Origin: Leptospira ilyithenensis
Lineage (GTDB): Bacteria > Spirochaetota > Leptospiria > Leptospirales > Leptospiraceae
Reading direction: 5' to 3'
Length of the DNA: 22,445 nucleotides
NCBI RefSeq assembly: GCF_004771005.1
Contig: NZ_RQHV01000051.1
Location: 1 to 22,445, forward strand
Below, one piece after another: positions 7,619-15,722 of the stretch. Numbering within the stretch: the first letter of the stretch is position 1; every line of letters starts with the position of its first letter. The position numbers were made by a program, and so were the translations under genes. The notes under the pieces are model-generated. The model saw only the letters and a list, made by a program, of their open reading frames with translations, was not told the origin of the DNA and did not search any database.

Positions 7619-9654
7619 AATGGCTATTGAACGCATTCTTAATTTTTTTCACAATTCATAACGGCTTAGCAGCAGAAACCAGTCACCAGAAAACCATCGA
7701 GCTTACTGAAAATATCGAACAACTTACAATCGGAAAGTATCTGGAATATTTTTTAGACCCTACACTTAGTTATACGGTCGGAAGAATACATTCAAACGAA
7801 ACAAACGATCATTTCGTTCCACTCAACAAAGATGTTCCCAATTTCGGACCTTCCCGTTCGGAATACTGGTTTCGTTTTAAAATAAAGAATCTGACAAGCT
7901 CTTCCACATGGATTTTGGAATTCGATCATCCGGGAGTCATATATTCGGATCTTTACCAGCTCAAAGACCAGAATACGAAAGATTTTAAAAAGATAAGTCC
8001 CGGCAATTTGAATCCGAACGGACCGAAATCGACACATAGAAATCAAATCTACTATTTGGACTTACCCCCCGGAGAAGAACAGATATTCTATCTTAATACA
8101 AGAACCTACGGAGGTTTGCCGGTTCCCATTCGCATATTTACCCAAGAAAGATTCCTGCAATACAGTTATCACGAACAAATTGCATTCGGAATGTATTTCG
8201 GAGTCATGTTTGTGATGGCATTGTACAATCTGTTCGTTTTCTTTTCATTAAAGGACGTCGCATTTTTGTATTATGTGATGTATACTACATCAGTTGTACT
8301 TTTACAGATTGGAATTCTCGGATACGGAAAAATGTTCATATGGGAAAAGAACGGTTGGATTGATTTGAATTTTTTCCCAGTTTTCAATATATCAATCATC
8401 ATATCTCTCTCCTTGTTTACTAAAAAGTTTTTAAATACAAAAGAAATCATTCCCGTATTGGATAAAATTTTCAATATACTCATCTGCTTGCAGCCGTTGA
8501 ATTTTTTATTGATTCTTCTGCTTCCTTACGATAAGGAAATAACCTTAAATCTTTGTTTGACAGTACCTTTTGCTGTATTGGTTTTCATCGCTCCTCTGAT
8601 CGCAATGCGAAGAGGATACACACCTGCCCGTTATTTTTCCATATCTTTTGCCTCTATTCTGATCGCTGCGACTTGCAATGCATTGATGTATGCCAATATT
8701 CTCCCTTCCAATTTTTTCACTGAAAACGGATTGTACATCGGCTCAACGATCGAAGTGATACTACTGTCTTTTGCATTGGTGGACAAGATCAACATCCTCA
8801 AACGGGAAAAGGAAACCGCACAAGAACAAACCGTTGAGATGCAAACCCTACTTGCGGATTCCTATAAAGCGATGAATGCATCCTTGGAAAAAACCGTTGA
8901 ACAGAGAACAAGAGATCTGAATGAAACTCTGAAACAGATCAGAGCAGATCTCTCCATGGCAAAAAAGCTCCAACAAAAAACTCTGCCAAAGTTAAACCTC
9001 GAAGGCAAAAGCTTATCCATACTCACTCACTATCTGCCAATGTCGGAAATAGGAGGAGATTTTTACGATATCCACGAATTGGAACAGGGATATTTCAGAA
9101 TCTTTTTAGTCGATGCGACAGGCCATGGAGTACAAGCGGCATTATCTACAATGACGATCAAAGCGGAATACGAAGGTATCAAAAATATCCGCACAAAACC
9201 CGCCCATCTGATGGAAACTCTAAATAACGAGTGTTTTACGAAATATAAAAGCATGAACTTATTGTTTTCCGCAATCATTGCGGATATCGACCTGAATAAT
9301 AAAAGTCTTTCCTTTGCTTCCGCAGGTCATCCTCCTCAGATTTTCAAAAATTCGTCTAACACCGATGTATTGAATGCTGCCGGTTCCATCATTGGATTGA
9401 AAAAAAATGCAAACTATCAATCCGTTGACTTGGAAATTGAAACAGGCGACAGGATTTTTCTCTTTTCCGACGGAATCTATGAAGAATTCGATGAGGATAA
9501 AATCGAATTCGGAGCTGATCGTGTTTTTTCATTGCTCAGTCTGGATTCGGACATGGGGCATGTAGTGGACAAACTATTACTAGAAATAGAAAAACATGTC
9601 GGACCCTCTGGACAACAAGATGATATTACTTTGCTTTCGATAGAAGTATTATAA
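7600..9654 (+). CDS. 7TM-DISM receptor fused to a SpoIIE/PP2C serine phosphatase
   Basis: This 684-residue membrane signalling protein has, in order, a signal peptide (about 1-25), an extracytoplasmic 7TMR-DISM sensing domain (about 35-180), seven membrane helices (about 195-400), a coiled coil (about 405-450) and a C-terminal SpoIIE-type PP2C phosphatase. The phosphatase metal-site acids are all visible: D487 in GGDFYD, D505 in DATGHG, D624 in SDG and D674-D675 in QDD. It should dephosphorylate a serine or threonine on a partner, commonly an anti-sigma-factor antagonist, in response to an external ligand. No STAS or anti-sigma gene is in the window. The start is uncertain: ATG at 7615 makes an ATGA overlap with the upstream stop and has GAAAG at good spacing, while ATG at 7600 gives five more residues. 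Both give a plausible signal peptide. Confidence 0.9.
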   Translation: MRKTFMKWLLNAFLIFFTIHNGLAAETSHQKTIELTENIEQLTIGKYLEYFLDPTLSYTVGRIHSNETNDHFVPLNKDVPNFGPSRSEYWFRFKIKNLTSSSTWILEFDHPGVIYSDLYQLKDQNTKDFKKISPGNLNPNGPKSTHRNQIYYLDLPPGEEQIFYLNTRTYGGLPVPIRIFTQERFLQYSYHEQIAFGMYFGVMFVMALYNLFVFFSLKDVAFLYYVMYTTSVVLLQIGILGYGKMFIWEKNGWIDLNFFPVFNISIIISLSLFTKKFLNTKEIIPVLDKIFNILICLQPLNFLLILLLPYDKEITLNLCLTVPFAVLVFIAPLIAMRRGYTPARYFSISFASILIAATCNALMYANILPSNFFTENGLYIGSTIEVILLSFALVDKINILKREKETAQEQTVEMQTLLADSYKAMNASLEKTVEQRTRDLNETLKQIRADLSMAKKLQQKTLPKLNLEGKSLSILTHYLPMSEIGGDFYDIHELEQGYFRIFLVDATGHGVQAALSTMTIKAEYEGIKNIRTKPAHLMETLNNECFTKYKSMNLLFSAIIADIDLNNKSLSFASAGHPPQIFKNSSNTDVLNAAGSIIGLKKNANYQSVDLEIETGDRIFLFSDGIYEEFDEDKIEFGADRVFSLLSLDSDMGHVVDKLLLEIEKHVGPSGQQDDITLLSIEVL

Positions 9655-9665
9655 GGAAAAACCCA

Positions 9666-11435
9666 ATGAAAAACCCGTCCACGCAACCGGTAAACATTCA
9701 ATTTACAGAAGAAATGAAAGGGTTTGTATCCTTTTCTGATTCCAACATAGACTATAAAGAAGGTTACGAGGCGGGAAAAAAAGCGAAGACCGCTTTCATG
9801 TTTCACTTAACAGTCATTATCCCTGACGTGGATTTTTTTATCAATGACCCGAAAGAAACAGGCGAACTGAAAGGGTATATCGAATGCAAAAAGCTGGGTG
9901 GTAAAATCACGATTGATAGCGGAGTATTCAACTGTTTTGTAGATACCGGTGCGGCCATCGAAAACCAAAAAAGAATGTTCTACCGGCTGTTTTTGAAAGA
10001 CAAAACCGGCAAACCCTTCACAATGTCCGGCCATAAAATCGTAAAAAACGAAGGAACAGGACCTCTTGAAATCTGGAAAGACACAACTACTCTGTATACC
10101 AAATTGTATGAAGGTACGGTCAAGGAAGGGGAAGACACCTCTGCAAAGTTAGTTGCTACGGGAATCTTGGAAATCTATGTAAAAGATTTCATCAAACAGA
10201 TGACTACTTTCCGTTCCAACGGAAAAACCTTATGGGAAAGGCAGGATGCGATTTTTAAATTCGGAAAATTATTTCTGGGAAATCTATGGGATGTATACGC
10301 TCCCCATATCAAGAAGTCGGAACCGGAAATTTGGAACCAAAGAAACATTCCTTTATTTACCCTTGCGGGCGTAAATCCTTGTTCGATCACAACCCACTCC
10401 ATTTCCACCAAAGACAAGTTAAATATCAGCCTGACCAGGTTTTTGAAACAGGATTCAGATGATGTGATTCTTTTGTCTCATGGATTGACTACTTCGACTG
10501 ATATGTACATCATGCCGGAACATTATAATCTTGTAAATTATCTTCATGATAACGGTTTTGGAGACGTATGGTCTCTTGACTGGAGAGGAAGCCTAAGACA
10601 TAATTACAATCTTTTTCCTCATAGATTCAATTTGGACGATGTTGCTTTGTATGATTTGCCTCTGGCGATAGAAAAGATCAGAAAGGAAATCGGTCCCAAA
10701 AAAAGAATCCATGCGATCGTTCATTGCATCGGTTCCGTTACTTTCTTTATGAGTCTCTATGGAAAACAAATCTCAGGCATCAGCAGTATCATTTCCAATA
10801 GCGTATCTCTTACCCCCAGAGTGGCTGCCTGGTCGAAAATCAAACTTGCACTTGCACCGTTTTTAATCGAGTATGTTCTAAGATTTCCAAATATAAATCC
10901 GCGCTCTGCTTATAACCCGGGGCCAGCTCTCGGCAAAGGGCTTGCCAAAGTAGTCAATTTATTTCACAGGGAATGCAGTAATCCGGCATGCCATATGCTC
11001 AGCATGATGTGGGGAACGGGCTTTCCCGCTTGTTACGAACATTCCCAATTGTCTTCCGTTACCCATGACAGAGTTGGTGATTTATTCGGAGCTACCTCGA
11101 TGAATTACCATAGACATATACGCAAAATGGTAAACAGAGGGGTTGCAGTCAAATATCAAACGAGAAACGAGCATTATGCGGAATTGCCGAATAATTATCT
11201 GGATGATGCTTCGGATATCAATGTGCCTACTCTATTTATGACGGGAGATCAAAATAGAGTGTTCAATGATGCAAATGTTGTTACTTATGAAACATTGAAT
11301 AAGATCAAGCCTGGCAATAAGAACGAACTGTTTATCGCAAAAGGTTACGGTCACCAGGATACTTTGATGGGAAAAAATTCTGCGAAAGATATTTTCCCGA
11401 AATTTGTGGATTTTTTAAATAAACACAAAGGCTAA
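9666..11435 (+). CDS. Alpha/beta hydrolase with a cysteine nucleophile position, GMC-oxidase partner type
   Basis: This is a 589-residue protein. The first 250 residues form a beta-rich region with a segment MSGHKIVKNEGTGPLEIWKD that I do not assign to a named family. The rest is an alpha/beta hydrolase. The nucleophile elbow reads VHCIG, placing C354 where serine is usual in GxSxG. D528 (TGDQ) and H563 (GYGHQD) complete a plausible Cys-Asp-His triad, and a large cap lies between C354 and D528. Proteins of this kind are found fused C-terminal to GMC oxidoreductases in other bacteria (from memory), so it probably acts on an ester, thioester or lactone related to the oxidase gene product. The ATG is preceded by AAGGA at good spacing, 11 bases after the phosphatase gene. 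No signal peptide is seen. Substrate is unknown. Confidence 0.85.
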   Translation: MKNPSTQPVNIQFTEEMKGFVSFSDSNIDYKEGYEAGKKAKTAFMFHLTVIIPDVDFFINDPKETGELKGYIECKKLGGKITIDSGVFNCFVDTGAAIENQKRMFYRLFLKDKTGKPFTMSGHKIVKNEGTGPLEIWKDTTTLYTKLYEGTVKEGEDTSAKLVATGILEIYVKDFIKQMTTFRSNGKTLWERQDAIFKFGKLFLGNLWDVYAPHIKKSEPEIWNQRNIPLFTLAGVNPCSITTHSISTKDKLNISLTRFLKQDSDDVILLSHGLTTSTDMYIMPEHYNLVNYLHDNGFGDVWSLDWRGSLRHNYNLFPHRFNLDDVALYDLPLAIEKIRKEIGPKKRIHAIVHCIGSVTFFMSLYGKQISGISSIISNSVSLTPRVAAWSKIKLALAPFLIEYVLRFPNINPRSAYNPGPALGKGLAKVVNLFHRECSNPACHMLSMMWGTGFPACYEHSQLSSVTHDRVGDLFGATSMNYHRHIRKMVNRGVAVKYQTRNEHYAELPNNYLDDASDINVPTLFMTGDQNRVFNDANVVTYETLNKIKPGNKNELFIAKGYGHQDTLMGKNSAKDIFPKFVDFLNKHKG

Positions 11436-11437
11436 AT

Positions 11438-11480
11438 CATTCCAAAGACATCATCAATGCCTTCGGAATGAAAATATTCC
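11438..11480. terminator. Possible bidirectional terminator or structured junction between convergent genes
   Basis: The 47 bases between two converging stop codons can fold in two alternative ways. CATTCC (11438-11443) can pair with GGAATG (11465-11470), or GGAAT (11465-11469) can pair with ATTCC (11476-11480). Both stems are short and neither has a clear T-run, so a terminator role is only suggested by position. Confidence 0.3.
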
Positions 11481-11482
11481 AT

Positions 11483-12952
11483 CTAAGCGTTGATCTTTGC
11501 TTTTAGATTTACGATTCTAAGTTCTATTTCTCTGTCGGCTAACTTGGAAAAGGTTTCAAAATCTTCGCTGTTTTTTGAAATCAATTCCCGAATCCTAGTC
11601 ACTAAAGGATTTGAGTCCACGCCGGGAAGAATTCCCAATTTTTCCTCATTCCCGGAATAAGATTCCTTGTATATCTGAACCGGCGCAATATTCAAATCCT
11701 CGTCGATGAGTATGACTGCGCCTCCGCAAGTTGACTTTCTTTCCACAGTGTCAACAACCCAGCCTCCCGTATTTACAAGACCCACAGGCTTCGCATAAGA
11801 TTTGCTATCTGTAAATGTTTCGGCAAAAGGTTTGTGAGTATGTCCGAACACGAATTGAATCTCTTTAGGTGCGCCCTGACCTTTCTCTGCAAGAAGCTGT
11901 TTGAAAAGAGTGACATCCAGATAGGAAATCAATTTATTTCTCATTTCATCCGACAGACTGTCATTGCTATCGGATCTTTCCTGTTTGGCGATAAAACCGA
12001 GGGTCATTTTTAAAATTCCGTAAACGATCTTCACCTGACTTCTTCCCGGAATCAATCGGATCAAAAACAGGATGATTTTTTTCCAAACGGAACCTGCTTC
12101 TTCCGTTTCTTTTGCTTTCAAGCTTTCAACTAATTTTTTAGCGATATTTTCCAAAAGTTCGGAGAACTTTTTTTCATCCGTCATCTTATCGTAGATAAGC
12201 TCAACCCCCTTACCTGCATTGCCCGATCGACCCATGGCGGACCAAAAGAAATCAATCCATGCAAAATTTTCCTTTTCTATATCCCAAATCATTTCCGGCA
12301 TTTTCTGATTGGGAAAAATCGTAGTATTCATAGTGCTCATCAAAAGATAAATATCCTCTAAAAAATGGCCGTGATGCAATACCACCGCCTTTTTCGAATC
12401 TTCGGAAAGAATTCCGAAATTAGGATATGCGACTTTGACCATCCGTCTTTTCAAATGATCTTTGTTCTGAACAATGGCAGTCATAAAATCGCAACGAGTG
12501 GGAAACGGATCGCCTTCTATAAAAACATTGGTAGTATGCCACATCTCCGGAAGTGCCTTTTTATCGTCCTTCCTTTCAATATATTTGATGTATTGAGACT
12601 CTCTTGCAATTTCCCAAAGATGATGGTCGTGATTCCCGGGAATATAAAACACATCTTCGAAAAGTTCTCTTCCGTCGGGTAAAATCAAATCCACAAACTG
12701 ATCAAATACCATTCCCGCTTCTTCCGTTTCCGCCAATGCGAGCTCCAGGATATCGCCCAGTAGAATCAATGTTGGTTTTCGGGGACTCTGATTGGAAGAA
12801 ACAAACTTACGAATGGTATCCACTAGGGAAACAAGAACGGGACTAGGACCGGTAAAATCCTTTTTCAGGCCATCTAGCGAGAGTTTAGTGAGTAGACTGT
12901 TTTCCGCCCCCAAGTGCATATCAGAGAGACAAACATATTTAATATCGGGCAT
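11483..12952 (-). CDS. Calcineurin-like metallophosphoesterase with a large insertion
   Basis: This 489-residue protein carries the full set of metal-ligand motifs of the calcineurin-like phosphoesterase family: D11-x-H13 (SDMHLG), G-D67 (LLGD), G-N107-H108-D109 (GNHDHH), H194-G-H196 and G-H371-T-H373. These enzymes use two metals to cut phosphomonoesters or phosphodiesters; the substrate cannot be told. About 170 residues separate the last two motifs, with charged helices and a hydrophobic patch near 293-325 that may contact membrane. The core family is much shorter. A UDP-diacylglucosamine hydrolase-like lipid role is possible, but the similarity I see is only the general motifs. The ATG is supported by ACGGAG seven bases upstream. 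It converges with the hydrolase gene and has its own candidate promoter. Confidence 0.85.
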   Translation of the reverse strand: MPDIKYVCLSDMHLGAENSLLTKLSLDGLKKDFTGPSPVLVSLVDTIRKFVSSNQSPRKPTLILLGDILELALAETEEAGMVFDQFVDLILPDGRELFEDVFYIPGNHDHHLWEIARESQYIKYIERKDDKKALPEMWHTTNVFIEGDPFPTRCDFMTAIVQNKDHLKRRMVKVAYPNFGILSEDSKKAVVLHHGHFLEDIYLLMSTMNTTIFPNQKMPEMIWDIEKENFAWIDFFWSAMGRSGNAGKGVELIYDKMTDEKKFSELLENIAKKLVESLKAKETEEAGSVWKKIILFLIRLIPGRSQVKIVYGILKMTLGFIAKQERSDSNDSLSDEMRNKLISYLDVTLFKQLLAEKGQGAPKEIQFVFGHTHKPFAETFTDSKSYAKPVGLVNTGGWVVDTVERKSTCGGAVILIDEDLNIAPVQIYKESYSGNEEKLGILPGVDSNPLVTRIRELISKNSEDFETFSKLADREIELRIVNLKAKINA

Positions 12953-13021
12953 AACTTACTCCGTTCTACAGGATTTAAGAATATAGCCGTTGTATGTCGA
13001 TATTTTTTCCTATGAAAGCAC

Positions 13022-13048
13022 ATTATAATCCGCTCTTTTATTTGCAAA
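13022..13048 (-). promoter_or_regulatory. Candidate promoter of the metallophosphoesterase gene
   Basis: On the minus strand TTTGCA (13043-13048) is followed after 15 bases by a perfect TATAAT (13022-13027). The start codon is about 70 bases further on, with a good ribosome site between. The spacer is short for sigma70, so only the -10 box is convincing. Confidence 0.4.
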
Positions 13049-13130
13049 GAAATCGGATTGTTAATAAAAAATTTCGTTACAAACCCCGGCATTGGCGGTA
13101 ATAATATACGGATTTCATCCTATCCGAAGT

Positions 13131-13865
13131 TTAAATTCTTGCGACCCGAAAAAGTATGGGAAAACGAACCATCCTTTTTTTACCCTCGCCCCATAAGGAT
13201 TTTAAATCGTTTAAAACCGAATCCAGAGGATTTTCGTTTTTTTCTTCTATATAGTTCTGAATGGCGGACCAAGTTTCCAGGTAACCTATCATTTGTTCTA
13301 TGGTCCATTCGAAGTCATTAAATATTGTTGGAACGGGAATCTCTTCAAAAGGAAAAGGAATCGTTTTGTAATTTTCATCTATATACCTTCTCTCCTTATC
13401 CCAATATTTTCCCAGAATTCCCGAATAAAAATGCAAAATCCATTTTTGAATTTCCGGGTCAGTCTCCAACAGTCCGTAGCCGATCACAGCCAAAATTCCA
13501 TTTCGTTTTATCGTTCTTCTTACCTCGGAATAAAATGCGGAAAAATCAAACCAATGAATCGCTTGGGCAACCGTGATCAGATCGAAATGATCATCAGGAA
13601 AACAGGTTTTTTCCGCAGATTCCACTTTATAGATGATTTTTTCATTCTTCTTTGCATTTAAGATTTGTTTTTCACTGATATCTGTCGCAACCACCTGATC
13701 AAAGTAAGTTGATAGGACTTCCGCAATCTGACCATTCCCCGTGCCCGCATCCCAAGCTAAGTTTTTTGCAGAAACCAGATTCAGGATAAAATCAAAAACT
13801 TCCTTAGGGTAACTTGGTCGAAATTTTACATATAGATCCGATTTTTTGGAAAATTGATCTTTCAT
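13131..13865 (-). CDS. Class I SAM-dependent methyltransferase
   Basis: The chosen frame gives 244 residues. Motif I, WDAGTGNGQ (near residue 44), binds S-adenosylmethionine, followed by the acidic strand VVATDIS and a later VAQAIHWF segment. The N-terminal FSKKSDLYVKFRPSYP is the pattern of small-molecule methyltransferases of the Methyltransf_11 or Methyltransf_25 type. The acceptor is not predictable. I chose the ATG at 13865 because it overlaps the recQ stop as ATGA and places the family's N-terminal pattern at the start; an upstream ATG at 13949 would add 28 basic residues encoded inside recQ. It is the last gene of the sensory operon. Confidence 0.85.
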   Translation of the reverse strand: MKDQFSKKSDLYVKFRPSYPKEVFDFILNLVSAKNLAWDAGTGNGQIAEVLSTYFDQVVATDISEKQILNAKKNEKIIYKVESAEKTCFPDDHFDLITVAQAIHWFDFSAFYSEVRRTIKRNGILAVIGYGLLETDPEIQKWILHFYSGILGKYWDKERRYIDENYKTIPFPFEEIPVPTIFNDFEWTIEQMIGYLETWSAIQNYIEEKNENPLDSVLNDLKSLWGEGKKRMVRFPILFRVARI

Positions 13866-15301
13866 GATAATAAACCCCTGCAATAATCGCAATTTCCGCA
13901 AGAAGGAAGGATAGCTCCGAAATATTCGTAAACGAACTCTCTTCTGCATTTTTCCGTTTTCAAATACATTAACATCTGATAGAGTCTTTTGAGGCCGGTT
14001 TGCCTTTTTTTCTCCAATTCTTCCTTGGACCTAAGTGATTCGGGAATTTCTCCAACCAATTCCAAAGAATGTTTTTCCAAATCTCCGCGAGTCACCCCGT
14101 AACGATCGAATAAGTTCAACACAGTTTGTAACCGATGATCGCCTCTGTTCTTATGGACAACCATTGCTTGCAAACCTTCGTAATCGATGGATGAAAGTTT
14201 TTCACCTAATCTTTGCATGGTGCTATAAGTTCTTTTGATAAACTGTGCGTCCGGGTTTTGCCATTCTATAAAATCCATAAGTACTGTCAGATCGTCTTGG
14301 TTGTAAAACACGTGACAGTCCGAAGGATTTCCGTCTCTCCCCGCTCTTCCTATCTCCTGGTAATAGGATTCCAAAGAAGAAGGAAGTTCCGCATGAATAA
14401 TTTTTCTGATATTCGGTTTGTCCACACCCATCCCGAATGCATTCGTAGCAAGCATGATCGTATCATCTGATTTGATAAATTGATTTTGAACTTTTTTCCG
14501 ATGATCCGTTTGTAATTTACCGTGATAGACTTTATGAAATATGTTTTTTCCATCCAGCCTTTCGGAAAACTTTTCCATAGTTTTGATAAGATTGAAATAT
14601 ACGATTAAGCTCTCTTTGTTGTTTTTGAGTAAATCAATGATCGCATCGAATTTTTCCTGTTCATCGACAAAGGTCTCCACATTCAAATACAGGTTTGGGC
14701 GGCAAATTCCTTCATTATATACATTGATCTCCGACTCGGAAAAACCCATCTGCAGGATCATATCTTTCTGAATTTCTTTGGTAGCGGTAGCAGTGAGTGC
14801 AATGGTAGTCGGATTTTTTAAAATGGAACGAAACTCCGCAATCTTGGTATAATCCGGACGAAAATCATGTCCCCATTGGCTGATACAATGTGCTTCATCG
14901 ATTGCAAGTAAGGATACTTTTCTATCTTTCAATGCTTCTATAAAATCTTCTTTTCTGAATCTTTCTGGAGAGACATAGATGATTTTGTATTTTCCTTTTT
15001 TCAAATCCGAATAAGATTGAATTCTTTCCGTTTTGGATAATGAAGAATTGATATATCCCGCATCAATCCCCAATTGTTTCAATTTCGAGGTTTGGTCCTG
15101 CATGAGTGCAATCAAAGGAGATATAACAATAGTTAATCCATCTAGAGCCAGAGCCGGCAACTGATAACAGATGGACTTTCCCATTCCTGTCGGCATAAGC
15201 ACCATGCAGTTTTTCCCGGCAATCACATCGTTTATGATTTGTTCCTGAGAAGTGCGAAAATTTTGAATTCCGAATTGTTTTAAGTAAGGGGAAAGTGGCA
15301 T
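13862..15301 (-). CDS. recQ: RecQ-type ATP-dependent DNA helicase, short form
   Basis: This 479-residue protein unwinds DNA 3' to 5' with ATP in recombination and repair. All helicase motifs are readable: Walker A PTGMGKS near residue 37, DEAH within AIDEAHCISQWGHDFR, ALTATAT, and the QEIGRAGRDG motif VI. A zinc-binding element ends the protein: a cysteine followed by CGNCDYC, spacing C-x15-C-x2-C-x2-C. The chain stops five residues later, so the winged-helix and HRDC domains of the ~600-residue enzymes are missing. The ATGA overlap with the next gene shows this end is not a recent frameshift. Bacillus RecS is a similar short form. It lies 19 bases after a response regulator gene, an unusual setting for a helicase. 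Confidence 0.93.
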   Translation of the reverse strand: MPLSPYLKQFGIQNFRTSQEQIINDVIAGKNCMVLMPTGMGKSICYQLPALALDGLTIVISPLIALMQDQTSKLKQLGIDAGYINSSLSKTERIQSYSDLKKGKYKIIYVSPERFRKEDFIEALKDRKVSLLAIDEAHCISQWGHDFRPDYTKIAEFRSILKNPTTIALTATATKEIQKDMILQMGFSESEINVYNEGICRPNLYLNVETFVDEQEKFDAIIDLLKNNKESLIVYFNLIKTMEKFSERLDGKNIFHKVYHGKLQTDHRKKVQNQFIKSDDTIMLATNAFGMGVDKPNIRKIIHAELPSSLESYYQEIGRAGRDGNPSDCHVFYNQDDLTVLMDFIEWQNPDAQFIKRTYSTMQRLGEKLSSIDYEGLQAMVVHKNRGDHRLQTVLNLFDRYGVTRGDLEKHSLELVGEIPESLRSKEELEKKRQTGLKRLYQMLMYLKTEKCRREFVYEYFGAILPSCGNCDYCRGLLS

Positions 15302-15320
15302 CGAAAGAAAGTTGGTTTTC

Positions 15321-15722
15321 TTAACTAAAGAACTGTTTTAGTTCTTTGTATTGTCTAAATTCGTCCAGTTTGGCAAAATCTATCGGTTTTTCCGCAAATC
15401 CGATCACTTCGGGATATTGGCTGGATTTTTCCTTGTCTCTCGCGTCAATGCTGGATGTTACCATTACGACCAAAATTTGTTTGGCAATAGGCAGCTGATG
15501 AGCCGCTTCCAAAAACGTCCATCCGTTCATTACCGGCATATTGATATCCAATAACACAAGATAGGTTTTTTCAGACGAACCCTCTTCTATGAGAAATTCC
15601 AAAGCATCTTTACCATTGGCAAAAGAGGCCGGCTCGGAATGAAATCCGCTTTTGGTAATCATCATCTTATGATGAAAAATAATAACAAAATCGTCATCGA
15701 CCACCAAGACTTCCAAGCTCAT
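15321..15722 (-). CDS. Single-domain response regulator (CheY-like receiver)
   Basis: This 133-residue stand-alone receiver has D9-D11 in the acidic pocket (VVDDD), phospho-acceptor D59 in LLDINMPVMNG, a conserved MVTSS Thr/Ser region, and the AEKP lysine near residue 112. There is no output domain, so it acts by binding a partner or passing phosphate on. It is the fourth gene from the kinase and overlaps the receiver-PAS-DHp gene by ATGA, so it is a likely terminal or intermediate step in the same relay. Confidence 0.9.
   Translation of the reverse strand: MSLEVLVVDDDFVIIFHHKMMITKSGFHSEPASFANGKDALEFLIEEGSSEKTYLVLLDINMPVMNGWTFLEAAHQLPIAKQILVVMVTSSIDARDKEKSSQYPEVIGFAEKPIDFAKLDEFRQYKELKQFFS

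Noticed and set aside
12874..13092. Minus-strand open frame before the metallophosphoesterase
   Set aside because: It runs out of frame into the start of the phosphoesterase gene and covers its probable promoter; no domain is seen.
13862..13900. Frameshift truncating RecQ
   Set aside because: The reading frame ends in a precise ATGA junction with the next gene, and the downstream sequence codes for a methyltransferase, not for winged-helix or HRDC residues.
13866..13949. Longer N-terminus for the methyltransferase
   Set aside because: The extra 28 residues are basic, unlike the family start, and would be encoded inside recQ; the ATGA overlap at 13865 is a better start.
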